A stretch of 37,122 bases of DNA. Origin: Bacteroidota bacterium. Its GTDB lineage: Bacteria; Bacteroidota; Bacteroidia; Chitinophagales; Chitinophagaceae. Position numbers and translations under genes: made by a program. Positions 16,855 through 25,795 of the stretch are shown here, one piece after another. The notes under the pieces are model-generated. The model made no database searches. It was not told the origin of the DNA and was given only the letters and a program-made list of their open reading frames with translations. Location of the stretch: NCBI GenBank assembly GCA_013286425.1, contig JABDFS010000008.1:1-37122 (forward strand), given 5' to 3'. Each line of letters starts with the position of its first letter. The first letter of the stretch is position 1.

Positions 16855-18282
16855 CTACTTTCCTTTTACCACAGGCGGCGGGTTCCAGCTTCCATTTATC
16901 ATTTCGTCCTTTGGCCAATATATACGGAGCAACAAATTGAAAGGCCCGCCGGGAGAAGGCAGCCAGTTATTTTCTTTGTCTTTCCCCGGGTTATCTTTCT
17001 GAATGTAAATATCAATCGAGCTATCCGCATTTTTCTTTAGTGGATTCCTGTCGCCGATAGCAAAACGGTTGATCGGGTTAGTGCATAAAAAACCCTCGTT
17101 ATCATATACAGTCAGACTCCAGAAAGCCCTGGCCGGCGGTGCCTGGCCTTTATCAAAATGCAAAACATAATTATGTTTTGAACCATCATACGGTTCGCCA
17201 TCAGCATCAACTTTTGAAGCCGGGTATGAAGCATCTGCGTCCAGGTTAGCGCCTAATCCACCAAAAGCAACGCCTGCACGGAATGCGTACCTGGTGCCAT
17301 AATTTCCTAATCCACGATTGACGCCCCACCCGTTTATTAATTTAACATTGGAAAGCGTTTGCATATCCATGTCATTTTTTGCCGAGGCGGGTATTGTTTT
17401 TAAAGCATCCTGTACTGTTGAAGAAAATTTAGAGGCGTCAAAAGTTGCCCCGGGGGCAATGCCCAACGGTGCTAACCTTTTCATGAAGCCTGCATCAGCG
17501 TCAGAGGGTGGATTATCCAGCATCAGCTTATTCAACAGATTGAAATAGTCTGATGCAGACATTCCCAGTGCAATATCATTAGGCGCCTTTTTAGGAAGGG
17601 TTGAATCAATCCTGCCTGCAGGAAGCGTATAAGTTTTGCCATAGGCACTTAACGGAACCAGTTTATATCCTTCCTGTATCTTTTTTACCACAGTAGCACC
17701 ATCCTGTGCACTGTTTACCTGTGTGCGACCCAGCATCCATACAAGATCTGTAGGTGATTTTACCTGTTGCATGCCTTTGGGTACTTCACCGTTCCATTTT
17801 GGCCCGGTGATCAGGTAGGTTTGCGCCTCTGTTCCGGTAGTTCTTTTCCCGGGACTGAAAAATACATTTGTCCATGCATCCAGCATTGGAAAGAGATAAT
17901 ACCTGCCATTGGTGTTGGGCAGATTTAAAACAAGCGGTTCTTTCCCCAGGTCAATATTTGCAGATGAATAATATGTATCGTTATTAGGGCGCACTACCAC
18001 ACGGAATTTATCATCAGGAAACTGGTTGGCATTGGCTAACTGGTTCACCGGCGCCATCATTTTTTGCGGCATGGGTTTATCTGTGTTAGTACTCATCTGC
18101 TGGGTAATTTTCATAATAATGAGCGGGAAACCGAATTCGTAAGCCTCCTTAAGCGTTTGAACAGTTCCCGTATCACTGGCTGATGCAGTATTCGCTGTTT
18201 CTTCTGAAGAAGATTGCTTTGAAGTTTGATTACAAGCTGCAAATGACAGTACTGCAATAAATAGAAAGAGCGTTTTTTTCAT
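16855..18282 (-). CDS. DUF1254/DUF1214 lipoprotein, paralog A
   Basis: The 475-residue precursor has a lipoprotein signal (lipobox LSFAAC, C17, followed by NQ). A Ser/Thr linker of about 25 residues leads to an N-terminal DUF1254 domain (EAYEFGFPLIIM at 46-57; RPNNDTYYSS at 98-107; NGRYYLFPMLDAW) and a C-terminal DUF1214 domain (YVLHFDKGQAPPARAFWSLT, then VYDNEGF; NRFAIGDRN; NWLPSPGGPFNLLLRIYWP). The domains belong to COG5361, whose activity I do not know. Strongest resemblance in the window is to paralog E: both have GRTQVNSAQDG and PGKRTTGT. It is the last gene of the unit starting at 24801, 24 bases after the amidohydrolase gene. Lipid-anchored in the periplasm or outer membrane; surface display is possible. 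Confidence 0.9.
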   Translation of the reverse strand: MKKTLFLFIAVLSFAACNQTSKQSSSEETANTASASDTGTVQTLKEAYEFGFPLIIMKITQQMSTNTDKPMPQKMMAPVNQLANANQFPDDKFRVVVRPNNDTYYSSANIDLGKEPLVLNLPNTNGRYYLFPMLDAWTNVFFSPGKRTTGTEAQTYLITGPKWNGEVPKGMQQVKSPTDLVWMLGRTQVNSAQDGATVVKKIQEGYKLVPLSAYGKTYTLPAGRIDSTLPKKAPNDIALGMSASDYFNLLNKLMLDNPPSDADAGFMKRLAPLGIAPGATFDASKFSSTVQDALKTIPASAKNDMDMQTLSNVKLINGWGVNRGLGNYGTRYAFRAGVAFGGLGANLDADASYPASKVDADGEPYDGSKHNYVLHFDKGQAPPARAFWSLTVYDNEGFLCTNPINRFAIGDRNPLKKNADSSIDIYIQKDNPGKDKENNWLPSPGGPFNLLLRIYWPKDEMINGSWNPPPVVKGK

Positions 18283-18306
18283 ATTGAGCGTATTGATTTT
18301 ATTTTA

Positions 18307-20025
18307 CTACTTTTTGTAAATCGTTTTACCTTCCTTGATTGTTTCTGCAACCTTTATGTCTTTTATTTTCATCGGGTCAACCTTCAACGGGTTTTGATCA
18401 AGAATCACAAGATCAGCGAGTTTACCTGCTGTCAAACTGCCTTTACTGTTCTCTTCAAAATACTGATGCGCTGCATTGATGGTTATGCATTGCAAAGCCT
18501 GGTAAGGCGTTACCCTTTCATCCGCACCGAGCACAACACCGCTGCGCGTGGTCCTGTTCACTGCAGTACATACCACCATCATCTGGTCTATGGGAAGTAC
18601 ATTAAAGTCTGTATGGTTTGTTGCCGGTATCCCCATTTTCAATGCGGTATTTAACGGGCTTATAAATGAAGCCTGCTGTATGCCCCTGTTTTTAATATGT
18701 GCATCGCCAAAGAAAAAAGTATGCTCTGTGTACATAGAGGGAATCATGTTATACTGCCTGTATTTTTCCAATTGATCTTTGCGCACGAACTGCGAGTGAA
18801 TGATGGTAGTCCTCCTGTCAGCAGCACTATCATTGCCACTGGCGTACCGGTGTGCTTTTAAGATCATATCAATGGCTGCATCACCATTACCATGCACAAT
18901 AGTTTGTATATGCTCTCCGTATAACCATTTAAGCCAGGCGTTGAGTGAATCCTGCGGAAACGTTGGTGATCCCACCCAATTCTTTTCACCGCCCGGTCCA
19001 CCCGTTAAATAGGGCGTGGTAAAGAAGGCAGTTCTTCCCTGCGGCGATCCATCCATCGTAATTTTTACGCCACCTATCTTCAGGCGGTTGTCATATTTAC
19101 CAAATTCAGAGAAAGGATGCCCGGTTAATATGCTTCTTAAATCAAGAATAAAAGGGTAAGCAACTACATCAATAAACAAAGCATTGTGTTTGGCACCATT
19201 TTCCAATATATCAAGGTCTGCTTTATGTGTAGCGCCTTCCTGTGCTGTGGTTACGCCTGCTGCCGCATAGATCATTTGCCCGTCTTTCAACTGCTGCAAC
19301 TGCTGTTCCGGTGTAGGTTTGGGAAGGCTTGAAAATACAGGCAGGAAAGCAGTCTCCATTATTAAACCATAAGGTTCATCTGTTTCCGGGTGGCGTACAA
19401 TAATGCCGCCTTCCGGTGTAACCGTATTTGCAGTGTAACCGAATTTCTTCTGCGCCAAAGAATTTAATACGCCGCCGTGCAACGACACATGTATAACCAT
19501 TACAGGGTTACCAGGAAATGCTTTATCAAGATCATCGCGGTTTAGCAATCTTCCATTTGGCATTTGCGTATCGTCGTAACCATAGCCTATGATCAATTCT
19601 CCTTTTGGAATATTTTTAGTTGTTTGAAAATCTTTTAGCGCTGCAATAATTCCATCCACATCTTTTCCTGTACCCACCGGCGGCGGCGAACAATTTGCCT
19701 GCGATGCCATGGATAAAGAATTGATAAAATGCCCGTGCGGATCAATAAAGCCCGGCAGTAATGTTTTGCCCTGCAGGTCATTCATTACGGTGCTGTCCCC
19801 TTTCATTTTTTCCGCATCCGCTTTATTGCCCACGAAAACTATTTTGCCATCTTTTACGGTAATAGCTTCAACATAAGTGGCGCTGTCGCCTTCCATAGTT
19901 ATAATATCGCCGTTGTAATAAATGGCATTTGCCGCATCTGTTGCAGCAACATGACTGGTTACACTGTTACAGGCGCAAAGCAATAACCCGGCATAAATAA
20001 TAAGCAGTTGTGGTAGCTTTTTCAT
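18307..20025 (-). CDS. Amidohydrolase (YtcJ/Amidohydro_3-like) lipoprotein
   Basis: The 572-residue protein has a lipoprotein signal (LLLCAC, C19). It belongs to the amidohydrolase 3 group of metal-dependent hydrolases: an N-terminal strand domain (AIYYNGDIITMEGDSA), then the metal motif PGFIDPHGHF (91-100; H97 and H99), later His-bearing strands (VHGNGDAAID; IIHSQFVR), the final metal Asp region (ATNHTDFNVLP) and the closing strands (GKLADLVILDQNP). Such enzymes hydrolyse amide-type or related C-N bonds, most with unknown substrates. Cytoplasmic relatives are usual; a lipid anchor is less common and fits the export of everything else in this island. It lies 24 bases before paralog A and 106 bases after paralog B, so it is part of the same unit. 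Confidence 0.9.
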   Translation of the reverse strand: MKKLPQLLIIYAGLLLCACNSVTSHVAATDAANAIYYNGDIITMEGDSATYVEAITVKDGKIVFVGNKADAEKMKGDSTVMNDLQGKTLLPGFIDPHGHFINSLSMASQANCSPPPVGTGKDVDGIIAALKDFQTTKNIPKGELIIGYGYDDTQMPNGRLLNRDDLDKAFPGNPVMVIHVSLHGGVLNSLAQKKFGYTANTVTPEGGIIVRHPETDEPYGLIMETAFLPVFSSLPKPTPEQQLQQLKDGQMIYAAAGVTTAQEGATHKADLDILENGAKHNALFIDVVAYPFILDLRSILTGHPFSEFGKYDNRLKIGGVKITMDGSPQGRTAFFTTPYLTGGPGGEKNWVGSPTFPQDSLNAWLKWLYGEHIQTIVHGNGDAAIDMILKAHRYASGNDSAADRRTTIIHSQFVRKDQLEKYRQYNMIPSMYTEHTFFFGDAHIKNRGIQQASFISPLNTALKMGIPATNHTDFNVLPIDQMMVVCTAVNRTTRSGVVLGADERVTPYQALQCITINAAHQYFEENSKGSLTAGKLADLVILDQNPLKVDPMKIKDIKVAETIKEGKTIYKK

Positions 20026-20131
20026 CGTGTTAGTTTTATGGTATTGTTCCCAGGTATTTAAGTGTGTAATATATATTTATTCTGCTGTGCCGAATTACCC
20101 AATTGCGAACTTTCACACCACTTGCTATTCA

Positions 20132-21631
20132 CTACTTTACTTTTACCACCGGCGGCGGATTCCAGTTTCCATCTAAAACAGTTTGTTCCGGCCAGTAACA
20201 TCTTACATACAGGGAGAAAACATCTTTAGGAGCAGGCAGCCAGTTGCTCATTTTACCTGCATCCGGCGGCGTGCTTTGCACATATAATGTAAGCGAGCCG
20301 TCAGGATTTGTTTGAAGGTTTTTATTTTTTGTACCGAGCGAATACCTGTTCAACTGATTCGGCACAAAAAAATGCTCCTTGCTGTATATCGTAAGCGACC
20401 AGAATCCTTTTACCGGAGGTATTTCGCCTTTTGCAAATGTTACGGTGTATTTATTACTTCCATTCAATCTTGTGCCTGACGAATCCAGGTCCTGGTAAAA
20501 ATATTTTGTTTCATTAGGCTTGTTGACAAAAATGTTTGCCTTGGCACAGGCAGCTCTTGTGAGATAATCCACTCCAAACTGCGCCCCGTTGCTCTGTGTA
20601 GTCCAGTTATTTTTTACAGGGTATCCCACGTTTACAAACTGCAACAGAGGTGTTATAAGATTTTGTTCAGCGTCAACAGCCGCCATCTTCGCCGCTTCTT
20701 TCAATTTTGGATTTTTGTTTATTGCATCCAACAGGCCATTCACCTGGGCATACCATGCTTCTTCTCCTGCCTGGGGCGGAACTTCCTGCAGAATACCGGG
20801 AAGCTGATCAAAAAAAGTTTCGGGACTTACCCATTTGGTTTCCCCTCCACCTGAATTATCCGGTGGTGTGCTTTTGGTTTTTGACCAGTCTGTTATTTTC
20901 ATTTTGCCGTCGAACTCACTCAGCGGGTACTGCGTGATTTGATTGATCAATGTCTGCACTGCTGCTTTATCAGCAGGATCATCTGTCTGGAAAACACGGG
21001 GGGCAACAAACCCTAATGCAGTTGAACTTTTGAATACGCCCGCTATGCCATCGGGGACTTTGCCATTCCAACCCGGACCTGTAAACAGGTAAAAACCGGG
21101 TTTTGAATTGTACATTTTGCCAAGCCTGGCAAAACCATCAGTTCTTTCATCTGCCACCTGGTACACCCAGAAACGGTCGCCAAAATCCGGCACCTGGATC
21201 ACTACCGGTTCCTTGCGCAGGTCAATTGAACCAGCTCCATACACTACATCCTGGTTGGGACAGGCTACGATTCTTTGTTCCGCCTTCATGTAATCGGTGA
21301 GCATGCACATTCGATTGATCGGAGCCCCCGGTATTACACCACCTACATACATAGGTTCTTTTAACTGGTTAAACGTAGCCACCCTGTTATGCACATTTAC
21401 CAATGGCCAGGCCCACAGGTAGATAACCTTCGTCATGCTTTTTACATATTCTTCTGTCATCACGGTATTAGGCACCGGGCCGGACGGCATTTGTTTACCC
21501 GTGCTGTCCGATACAATAGCAGCATTGACAGAAGTTGTATCGCTGGGTGAAGCGCTACTTTTTGTTGTTGTATTTTGATTGCAGGCTGTTATTATCAGCG
21601 GCAAAGCAACCAGGAGGATTTGTTTATGCAT
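20132..21631 (-). CDS. DUF1254/DUF1214 lipoprotein, paralog B
   Basis: The 499-residue precursor carries a lipobox (LIITAC, C17). Mature part: a linker of about 30 residues, PNTVMTEEYVKSM, DUF1254 segments (YLWAWPLVNVHNR; CPNQDVVYGAGSIDL at 124-138; GDRFWVYQVADERTDG), then DUF1214 segments (YTVTFAKGEIPPVKGFWSLT; NRYSLGTKN; NWLPAPKDVFSLYVRCYWP). It is clearly the sister of paralog D, sharing the PNTVMT start, CPNQDVVYG and the length. Its 3' end (NPPPVVKVK plus the stop and AGTGAAT after it) also resembles the 3' end of paralog A, so tail exchange or shared ancestry is likely. It lies 64 bases after paralog C. Confidence 0.9.
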   Translation of the reverse strand: MHKQILLVALPLIITACNQNTTTKSSASPSDTTSVNAAIVSDSTGKQMPSGPVPNTVMTEEYVKSMTKVIYLWAWPLVNVHNRVATFNQLKEPMYVGGVIPGAPINRMCMLTDYMKAEQRIVACPNQDVVYGAGSIDLRKEPVVIQVPDFGDRFWVYQVADERTDGFARLGKMYNSKPGFYLFTGPGWNGKVPDGIAGVFKSSTALGFVAPRVFQTDDPADKAAVQTLINQITQYPLSEFDGKMKITDWSKTKSTPPDNSGGGETKWVSPETFFDQLPGILQEVPPQAGEEAWYAQVNGLLDAINKNPKLKEAAKMAAVDAEQNLITPLLQFVNVGYPVKNNWTTQSNGAQFGVDYLTRAACAKANIFVNKPNETKYFYQDLDSSGTRLNGSNKYTVTFAKGEIPPVKGFWSLTIYSKEHFFVPNQLNRYSLGTKNKNLQTNPDGSLTLYVQSTPPDAGKMSNWLPAPKDVFSLYVRCYWPEQTVLDGNWNPPPVVKVK

Positions 21632-21695
21632 GAATGATCATTTATTCTTTTTTTTAAATTTTGTGTTTTTACAATTCCATGTTTATAATTCATCA

Positions 21696-23108
21696 TCACA
21701 TCTTCTTTGGCAGCGGTGCTTTCCACGTACCATTGGTTACCGTTTCAGCCGGACCATATAACCGTATCACATAATTGAAAGGGCCCTGTGCAGGTGTGGG
21801 CAGCCAATTCGCCTCTTTATCTTTTCCGGGTGAAGTGGATTGCAGGTAAATATCAAGGCTGCCATCGGCATTATATTTTAAACCTTTTGACCTGTCACCG
21901 ATTGAATACCGGTTGATGGGATTGGTTGCAAGAAAACGTTTGGGTATTGTATACAATGTAGTGCTCCAGAAGTATTTTACGGGCGGAATTTGCTCTTTGG
22001 AAAAGTGCAATACATATTCCTGACCTCCCATCAGCATATTGCCTGCATCATCTTTGATGCTGCCCACATACACAGCCTCAATTTTGGTATTACCATATAT
22101 TCCCATTGCTGCCGCCGTGGCCTGTTTTATATAATCATTTTGCAGGTAGGCACGGGTGCCGAAAATATCCATCGAACTGGTAGTATTGTCTATACTTGTT
22201 TTCAGTGCTTCCATACCATCTTTTACGCCTTCATTTATGGCCGCCAACTCTTCTTTGGAATAGGCGGTGCTGTCAAACGGTTTGCCTGGTGTGATCCCTA
22301 TTTTGGCAAATCTTTCCCTTAGTCCTGTTTCACCGGGATCAACAGAAGTATATTGTAATAAAACATTCAACACACCAATAAAAGAAGCGCTCATATAATC
22401 GCCTTCCTTCCATGCAGGCAGGGGAAGGGCATATTGTTTATGATCCGGCGCAGGCTGTTTGGTAAATTCATGCAGCGGAGTAAGCATATATTTTGATTGA
22501 ATACTTTTTACGTTGGCCATATCTGTTTCATTCATCAGCTCGGTACGGCCCAGTATGGTAACAATATTGGTTTCGCAATGAAATACAGAATCAATCCCTG
22601 CAGGCTTGTCGCCTTTCCAGCCTGGCCCGGCTATCAAATATTTTCCAGCCTTATTCCCCGTTGACCTTGCGCCGGCATAAGCAAAATTGTAAGTATAGAG
22701 ATCAATAAGCTGCATCACATAATAGCGTTCAGCAGGCACTGCGGGTAATTCCAGCACTATTGGCTCATCACTCAGATCAAGTATCGCCCAGGAATAGGGT
22801 GTATCATCGTTTGGGGTTACGATGCTGGTGTCTTTATCGGTAAACATTTTGGCATAATGCTTAAAACGGTTAAAACCGCCTGCATTTGCCGGGAAATCCT
22901 TATCGAGTGCATACAGGTAAATGCTCTTGTAATTGTAGAACATGGCATACCCGTATATCCAGGCTTCTTTGGCGATCGCGCGTGCCGAATCCATAGCTAT
23001 GCCAGCGCCCGTTGCGGTTGAATCAGAAGACGCTGTTGTTGTATTTGAGTTGTTGTTACAGGCTGCCAAAAGCAGCACCGGTAATAAAGCAATGATAATT
23101 TTCTTCAT
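21696..23108 (-). CDS. DUF1254/DUF1214 lipoprotein, paralog C
   Basis: The 470-residue precursor has the lipobox LLLAAC (C17). DUF1254 signs are AKEAWIYGYAMFYNYKSIYL, TPNDDTPYSWAILDL (98-112) and AERYYVMQLIDLYTYNF. DUF1214 signs are YVLHFSKEQIPPVKYFWSTT, NRYSIGDRSKGL and NWLPTPAQGPFNYVIRLYGP. In place of the usual YWP ending it has YGP, shared only with paralog F. The signal peptide is nearly the same as that of paralog D (MKKI-I-LPVLLLAAC), pointing to duplication of at least the 5' end. No other paralog is clearly its partner, so it is a separate subtype. It is 199 bases downstream of D across a repeat-bearing spacer, so it may have its own promoter. Confidence 0.9.
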   Translation of the reverse strand: MKKIIIALLPVLLLAACNNNSNTTTASSDSTATGAGIAMDSARAIAKEAWIYGYAMFYNYKSIYLYALDKDFPANAGGFNRFKHYAKMFTDKDTSIVTPNDDTPYSWAILDLSDEPIVLELPAVPAERYYVMQLIDLYTYNFAYAGARSTGNKAGKYLIAGPGWKGDKPAGIDSVFHCETNIVTILGRTELMNETDMANVKSIQSKYMLTPLHEFTKQPAPDHKQYALPLPAWKEGDYMSASFIGVLNVLLQYTSVDPGETGLRERFAKIGITPGKPFDSTAYSKEELAAINEGVKDGMEALKTSIDNTTSSMDIFGTRAYLQNDYIKQATAAAMGIYGNTKIEAVYVGSIKDDAGNMLMGGQEYVLHFSKEQIPPVKYFWSTTLYTIPKRFLATNPINRYSIGDRSKGLKYNADGSLDIYLQSTSPGKDKEANWLPTPAQGPFNYVIRLYGPAETVTNGTWKAPLPKKM

Positions 23109-23116
23109 AGTTTTTT

Positions 23117-23152
23117 ATTTCTGATTTCTGATTTTCTGATGTCTGATTTTTC
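23117..23152. repeat. Short direct repeats, TTTCTGAT-type
   Basis: Four near-copies of an 8-9 base unit (TTTCTGATT, TTCTGATTT, TCTGATG, TCTGATTTT) lie 9-44 bases upstream of the paralog C start codon. A related TTTCTGAC lies upstream of paralog D. They may be slippage-type or operator-like repeats; they are too simple to interpret. Confidence 0.4.
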
Positions 23153-23211
23153 AATCTCCAGCCTTGAACCTTGAATCCTAAATCATATCAAAGTTTTGTT
23201 TTGCTTAGTGA

Positions 23212-23275
23212 AACTTTGTGCCTTCGCGCCTTAGTGGTTATTTTTAAGCCACGAAGCCACAGAGGCACGAAGAAC
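23212..23275. repeat. Dispersed palindromic repeat, copy 1
   Basis: TTTGTGCCTTCGCGCCTTAG followed by TGGTTATTTTTAAGCCACGA and GGCACGAAG forms an imperfect inverted repeat in which the GTGCC and CTTCG words of the left arm recur complementarily in the right. A related copy lies at 28482-28545. Repeats of this kind (CTTCGTGCCTT...AAGGCACGAAG) are widespread in intergenic DNA of several bacterial groups. The function here is unknown; it could fold at the 3' end of the paralog D transcript. Confidence 0.6.
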
Positions 23276-23307
23276 AGATTTACAATTCACCCATGACCAT
23301 TCAACAT

Positions 23308-24801
23308 TCACTGCTTCATCAATGCCGGCGGTACATATCCATTCACCATAGATTGCTCCGGCCAATATGCCCTTAGCAACAAACCGAATTTAGCTGTTGG
23401 AGTGGGTAACCAGTTGGCAGCTTTGTCACCCGCTGGTTTGGTATGTTGCAGGTAGAGTGTTAATGAACTATCAGGATTAAATTTTAAATCTTTATTCTTG
23501 GTACCAAGTGAATATATTTTATCAGGATTCTGGTAAAAGAAGTGATTGGCATCGTATACCGTTAATGACCAGAATCCCTTTACTTTGGGTATTTCATCTT
23601 TACTGAAAGTTATGGTGTAACCTGAAGTGCCACTCAACTCTTTGCCACTGCTGTCCAAATCCTGGTTATAATAAATGGTTTCGCTCGGTTGATTTACAAA
23701 GATGTTGCACCTGGCTGCGGCAGTGCGGCTTAAGTAATCAGTTCCCCAGGAAGCGCCATTCTTCGTGGTATTCCAGTAATTACCTACCGGTACACCTACA
23801 TTTTTAAACTGGCGTAATGGATCAATCAATTCTTTTTCCGCATCTACTGCTGCCTTCACCAAGGATGAATATAAACTACTATCTTTTTTTACCGCATCCA
23901 TTACAGCCTGGAATTGTGCATATAAAGGTTCCTCACCTTTTAAAGGCGATACTTCCTGTAATACAGCCGGAAATTCTGCAAAGAATTTTTCAGGGATCAC
24001 AAAAGAAACTTCTTTACCTCCTTCGCTCTTGTTGGGGTCGGGAAAAGAAGGGATTTTTGTCCAGTCTTTTGTTTTTATAGTGCCGTTATATTCGCTTAAT
24101 GGATAAATATTCAGTTTGCTGATCACTTCACGCACTGCTGCTTTATCAATTGAATCATTTGTAACAAAAGTACGGGGCAGTACATAGGCTACACTTGTAG
24201 GTGAATAGAACACCTGATTTATTCCTTTGGGAATATCACCTTTCCAACCCTCTTTGGCAATCAAATAAAACCCGCTTTTACTGCCATACATACTTCCCAA
24301 TCCGCCGATTCCGTCCGTACGCTGGTTACCCATTTGTATCACCCAGAAACGGTTGCCAAAATCCGGCACCTGCACTACAACAGGCCCTTTATCCAGCAGC
24401 ATAAAGGAAGCACCGTACACTACATCCTGGTTAGGACAGGCTACATAACGTTGGTCGGGAGTAATATAGTCAGCAAGCATACATAAATACCCAAGTGGCG
24501 CAACCGGAACCGCGCCGCCGTTCAAACCCGGTTCAGGGATCTGTGACATTACCAAAACGCGGTTGTGCAGGTTTACGAGTGGCCAGCCCCAGAAATACAT
24601 CTGCTTGCCCATCTGATATACATAAGCCGGAGTCATTACGGTATTCGGCATAGGGCCCTTAACTGATGAACTGGCTGTATCCAGTGTACTGGTATTATTA
24701 CCAGTAACCAAAGTATCTGTATTACTATTTTCTGTATTGGTTTGCTGTGCACATGCTGCAAGCAGCAGAACCGGTAAAAAAACAATAACGATTTTTTTCA
24801 T
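23308..24801 (-). CDS. DUF1254/DUF1214 lipoprotein, paralog D
   Basis: The 497-residue precursor has lipobox LLLAAC (C17) and starts the unit D-C-B-amidohydrolase-A. After a Thr/Ser/Asn linker come PNTVMTPAYVYQM, FWGWPLVNLHNRV, CPNQDVVYGASFMLL (122-136) and GNRFWVIQMGNQRTDGIGGL of DUF1254, then YTITFSKDEIPKVKGFWSLT, IYSLGTKN and NWLPTPTAKFGLLLRAYWP of DUF1214. It is the sister of paralog B in length and in nearly all motifs. Compared with A, C and E it has an extra segment of about 20 residues between the first helix and the PNxDxxY motif (APLGYLCMLADY). The 5' spacer of almost 300 bases to the next remnant probably carries the promoter. Confidence 0.9.
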   Translation of the reverse strand: MKKIVIVFLPVLLLAACAQQTNTENSNTDTLVTGNNTSTLDTASSSVKGPMPNTVMTPAYVYQMGKQMYFWGWPLVNLHNRVLVMSQIPEPGLNGGAVPVAPLGYLCMLADYITPDQRYVACPNQDVVYGASFMLLDKGPVVVQVPDFGNRFWVIQMGNQRTDGIGGLGSMYGSKSGFYLIAKEGWKGDIPKGINQVFYSPTSVAYVLPRTFVTNDSIDKAAVREVISKLNIYPLSEYNGTIKTKDWTKIPSFPDPNKSEGGKEVSFVIPEKFFAEFPAVLQEVSPLKGEEPLYAQFQAVMDAVKKDSSLYSSLVKAAVDAEKELIDPLRQFKNVGVPVGNYWNTTKNGASWGTDYLSRTAAARCNIFVNQPSETIYYNQDLDSSGKELSGTSGYTITFSKDEIPKVKGFWSLTVYDANHFFYQNPDKIYSLGTKNKDLKFNPDSSLTLYLQHTKPAGDKAANWLPTPTAKFGLLLRAYWPEQSMVNGYVPPALMKQ

Positions 24802-25101
24802 GATGTTTTTATGTTTGATTTCTGACTTTATTATTTCGATTTTTTATATTAAACAGCTTTTGCAATTGAACAGACACTTTCCCATACTGTCTTCAGCCAT
24901 TAAGGTGATTTTATTTTAAAGCTTTGGAAGAATTTTTTTGATACATAAACAATAATTATTTTATATTAATTCCGGATCCGGGAAGAAGAAATTAATTGCT
25001 TATAAACACTTACACGATTGCTTACGCCGGAATAACGATCAATCTCTAACGCCCGCATTCATCTCAATCAGTCATTATTTTTTAACTTCAAATCACTTAA
25101 A
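24802..25101. other. Intergenic region upstream of paralog D
   Basis: An AT-rich 300-base stretch without a credible frame. It lies between the start of paralog D (minus strand) and the start of the plus-strand pseudogene at 25102, so it probably holds divergent promoters. No clear Bacteroidota promoter pair was found by eye. Confidence 0.4.
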
Positions 25102-25590
25102 ATGAGTACAAAACGTATCTCAGCCAGCATTCCTGGCGATGTAATCACATAGGTTACCACAGCACTAAACCAGGTTAGAACCTTACTGCAACCTTACCTG
25201 CAAAGCCTTACCGTAGATGAACGGCACGACCTGCCCGGGATGAGCGACAATTGTTCAGCTTTGTTTCCAAAACCAATTCTTATTGCATCAGCAACCCGGA
25301 ATTTATTCCATCTTTCATGGACGGGCCGGAATCAGGCAAAGATTTCAAAGCAGTAAGCGCCCTGAAACCACTGCCTGATGTTGTTAACCAGGTAAGGGAA
25401 ATCTTAGTGATACTGTATTGCCTGCAGGTAGTGAAGCTTTTCTTGCCAGCCCTGCATAATATGCCAATGTTCAAATGTTTGCTAAAAGAGGAGAAGCCAA
25501 TGCCCAACCAATAGTGGAAGATCTGCATGGCCGTTTTGCCGTACGTCGCGTAAAGCCGTTGCACCTGCTTCTACTGCTGCAGCTAAATAA
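25102..25590 (+). pseudogene. Conserved Bacteroidota hypothetical protein, multiply broken
   Basis: From ATG 25102 the sequence reads MSTKRISASIPGDVIT, a TAG at 25150-25152, then VTTALNQVRTLLQPYLQSLT and VDERHDLPGMSDN. It shifts frame near 25250 to FSFVSKTNSYCISNPEFIPS, shifts again near 25407 to SDTVLPAGSEAFLASPA, meets a TAA, continues YANVQMFAKRGEANAQPIVE and DLHGRFAVRR. A last shift near 25553 restores AVAPASTAAAK and TAA at 25588-25590. The reconstructed protein of about 160 residues resembles a helical Bacteroidota family I know only as hypothetical. At least five lesions make sequencing error unlikely. It is the only plus-strand gene trace inside the 20-kb minus-strand island and ends in an intact terminator. 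Confidence 0.78.
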
Positions 25591-25610
25591 AATGCACAGC
25601 CGTAATAAGC

Positions 25611-25648
25611 AAAAAACCCGGATTGTTTAAAGCAACCGGGTTTTTTTA
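25611..25648 (+). terminator. Rho-independent terminator
   Basis: AAAAAACCCGG-A-TTG (25611-25625), loop, then CAA-CCGGG and seven T's. The long A/T-flanked stem is a classic Bacteroidota terminator. It belongs to the broken gene ending at 25590. Confidence 0.88.
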
Positions 25649-25663
25649 TTGCCGGAATATGAA

Positions 25664-25736
25664 CGTTCGCACTTTGAGCCCGGAACTTTGAGCTTTTAGT
25701 GCGAACGATGGGGCTTTTAGTCCGGAATTCCGGACT
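25664..25736. repeat. Cluster of palindromes
   Basis: CGTTCGCACT (25664-25673) and AGTGCGAACG (25698-25707) are perfect complements. Between them ACTTTGAGC occurs twice (25671-25679 and 25685-25693). Then AGTCCGGAATTCCGGACT (25719-25736) is a perfect 18-base palindrome, followed by CTAAACCCGGAAG. The words TTTTAG, TTTGAG and CCGGAA recur throughout, so it looks like a compound element built from one decayed motif. It lies 60 bases downstream of the stop codon of paralog E. Confidence 0.8.
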
Positions 25737-25795
25737 CTAAACCCGGAAGTAGGGAAATCGTTTGGAAACCCACCTGCACAACAATTGAAAGCAGG

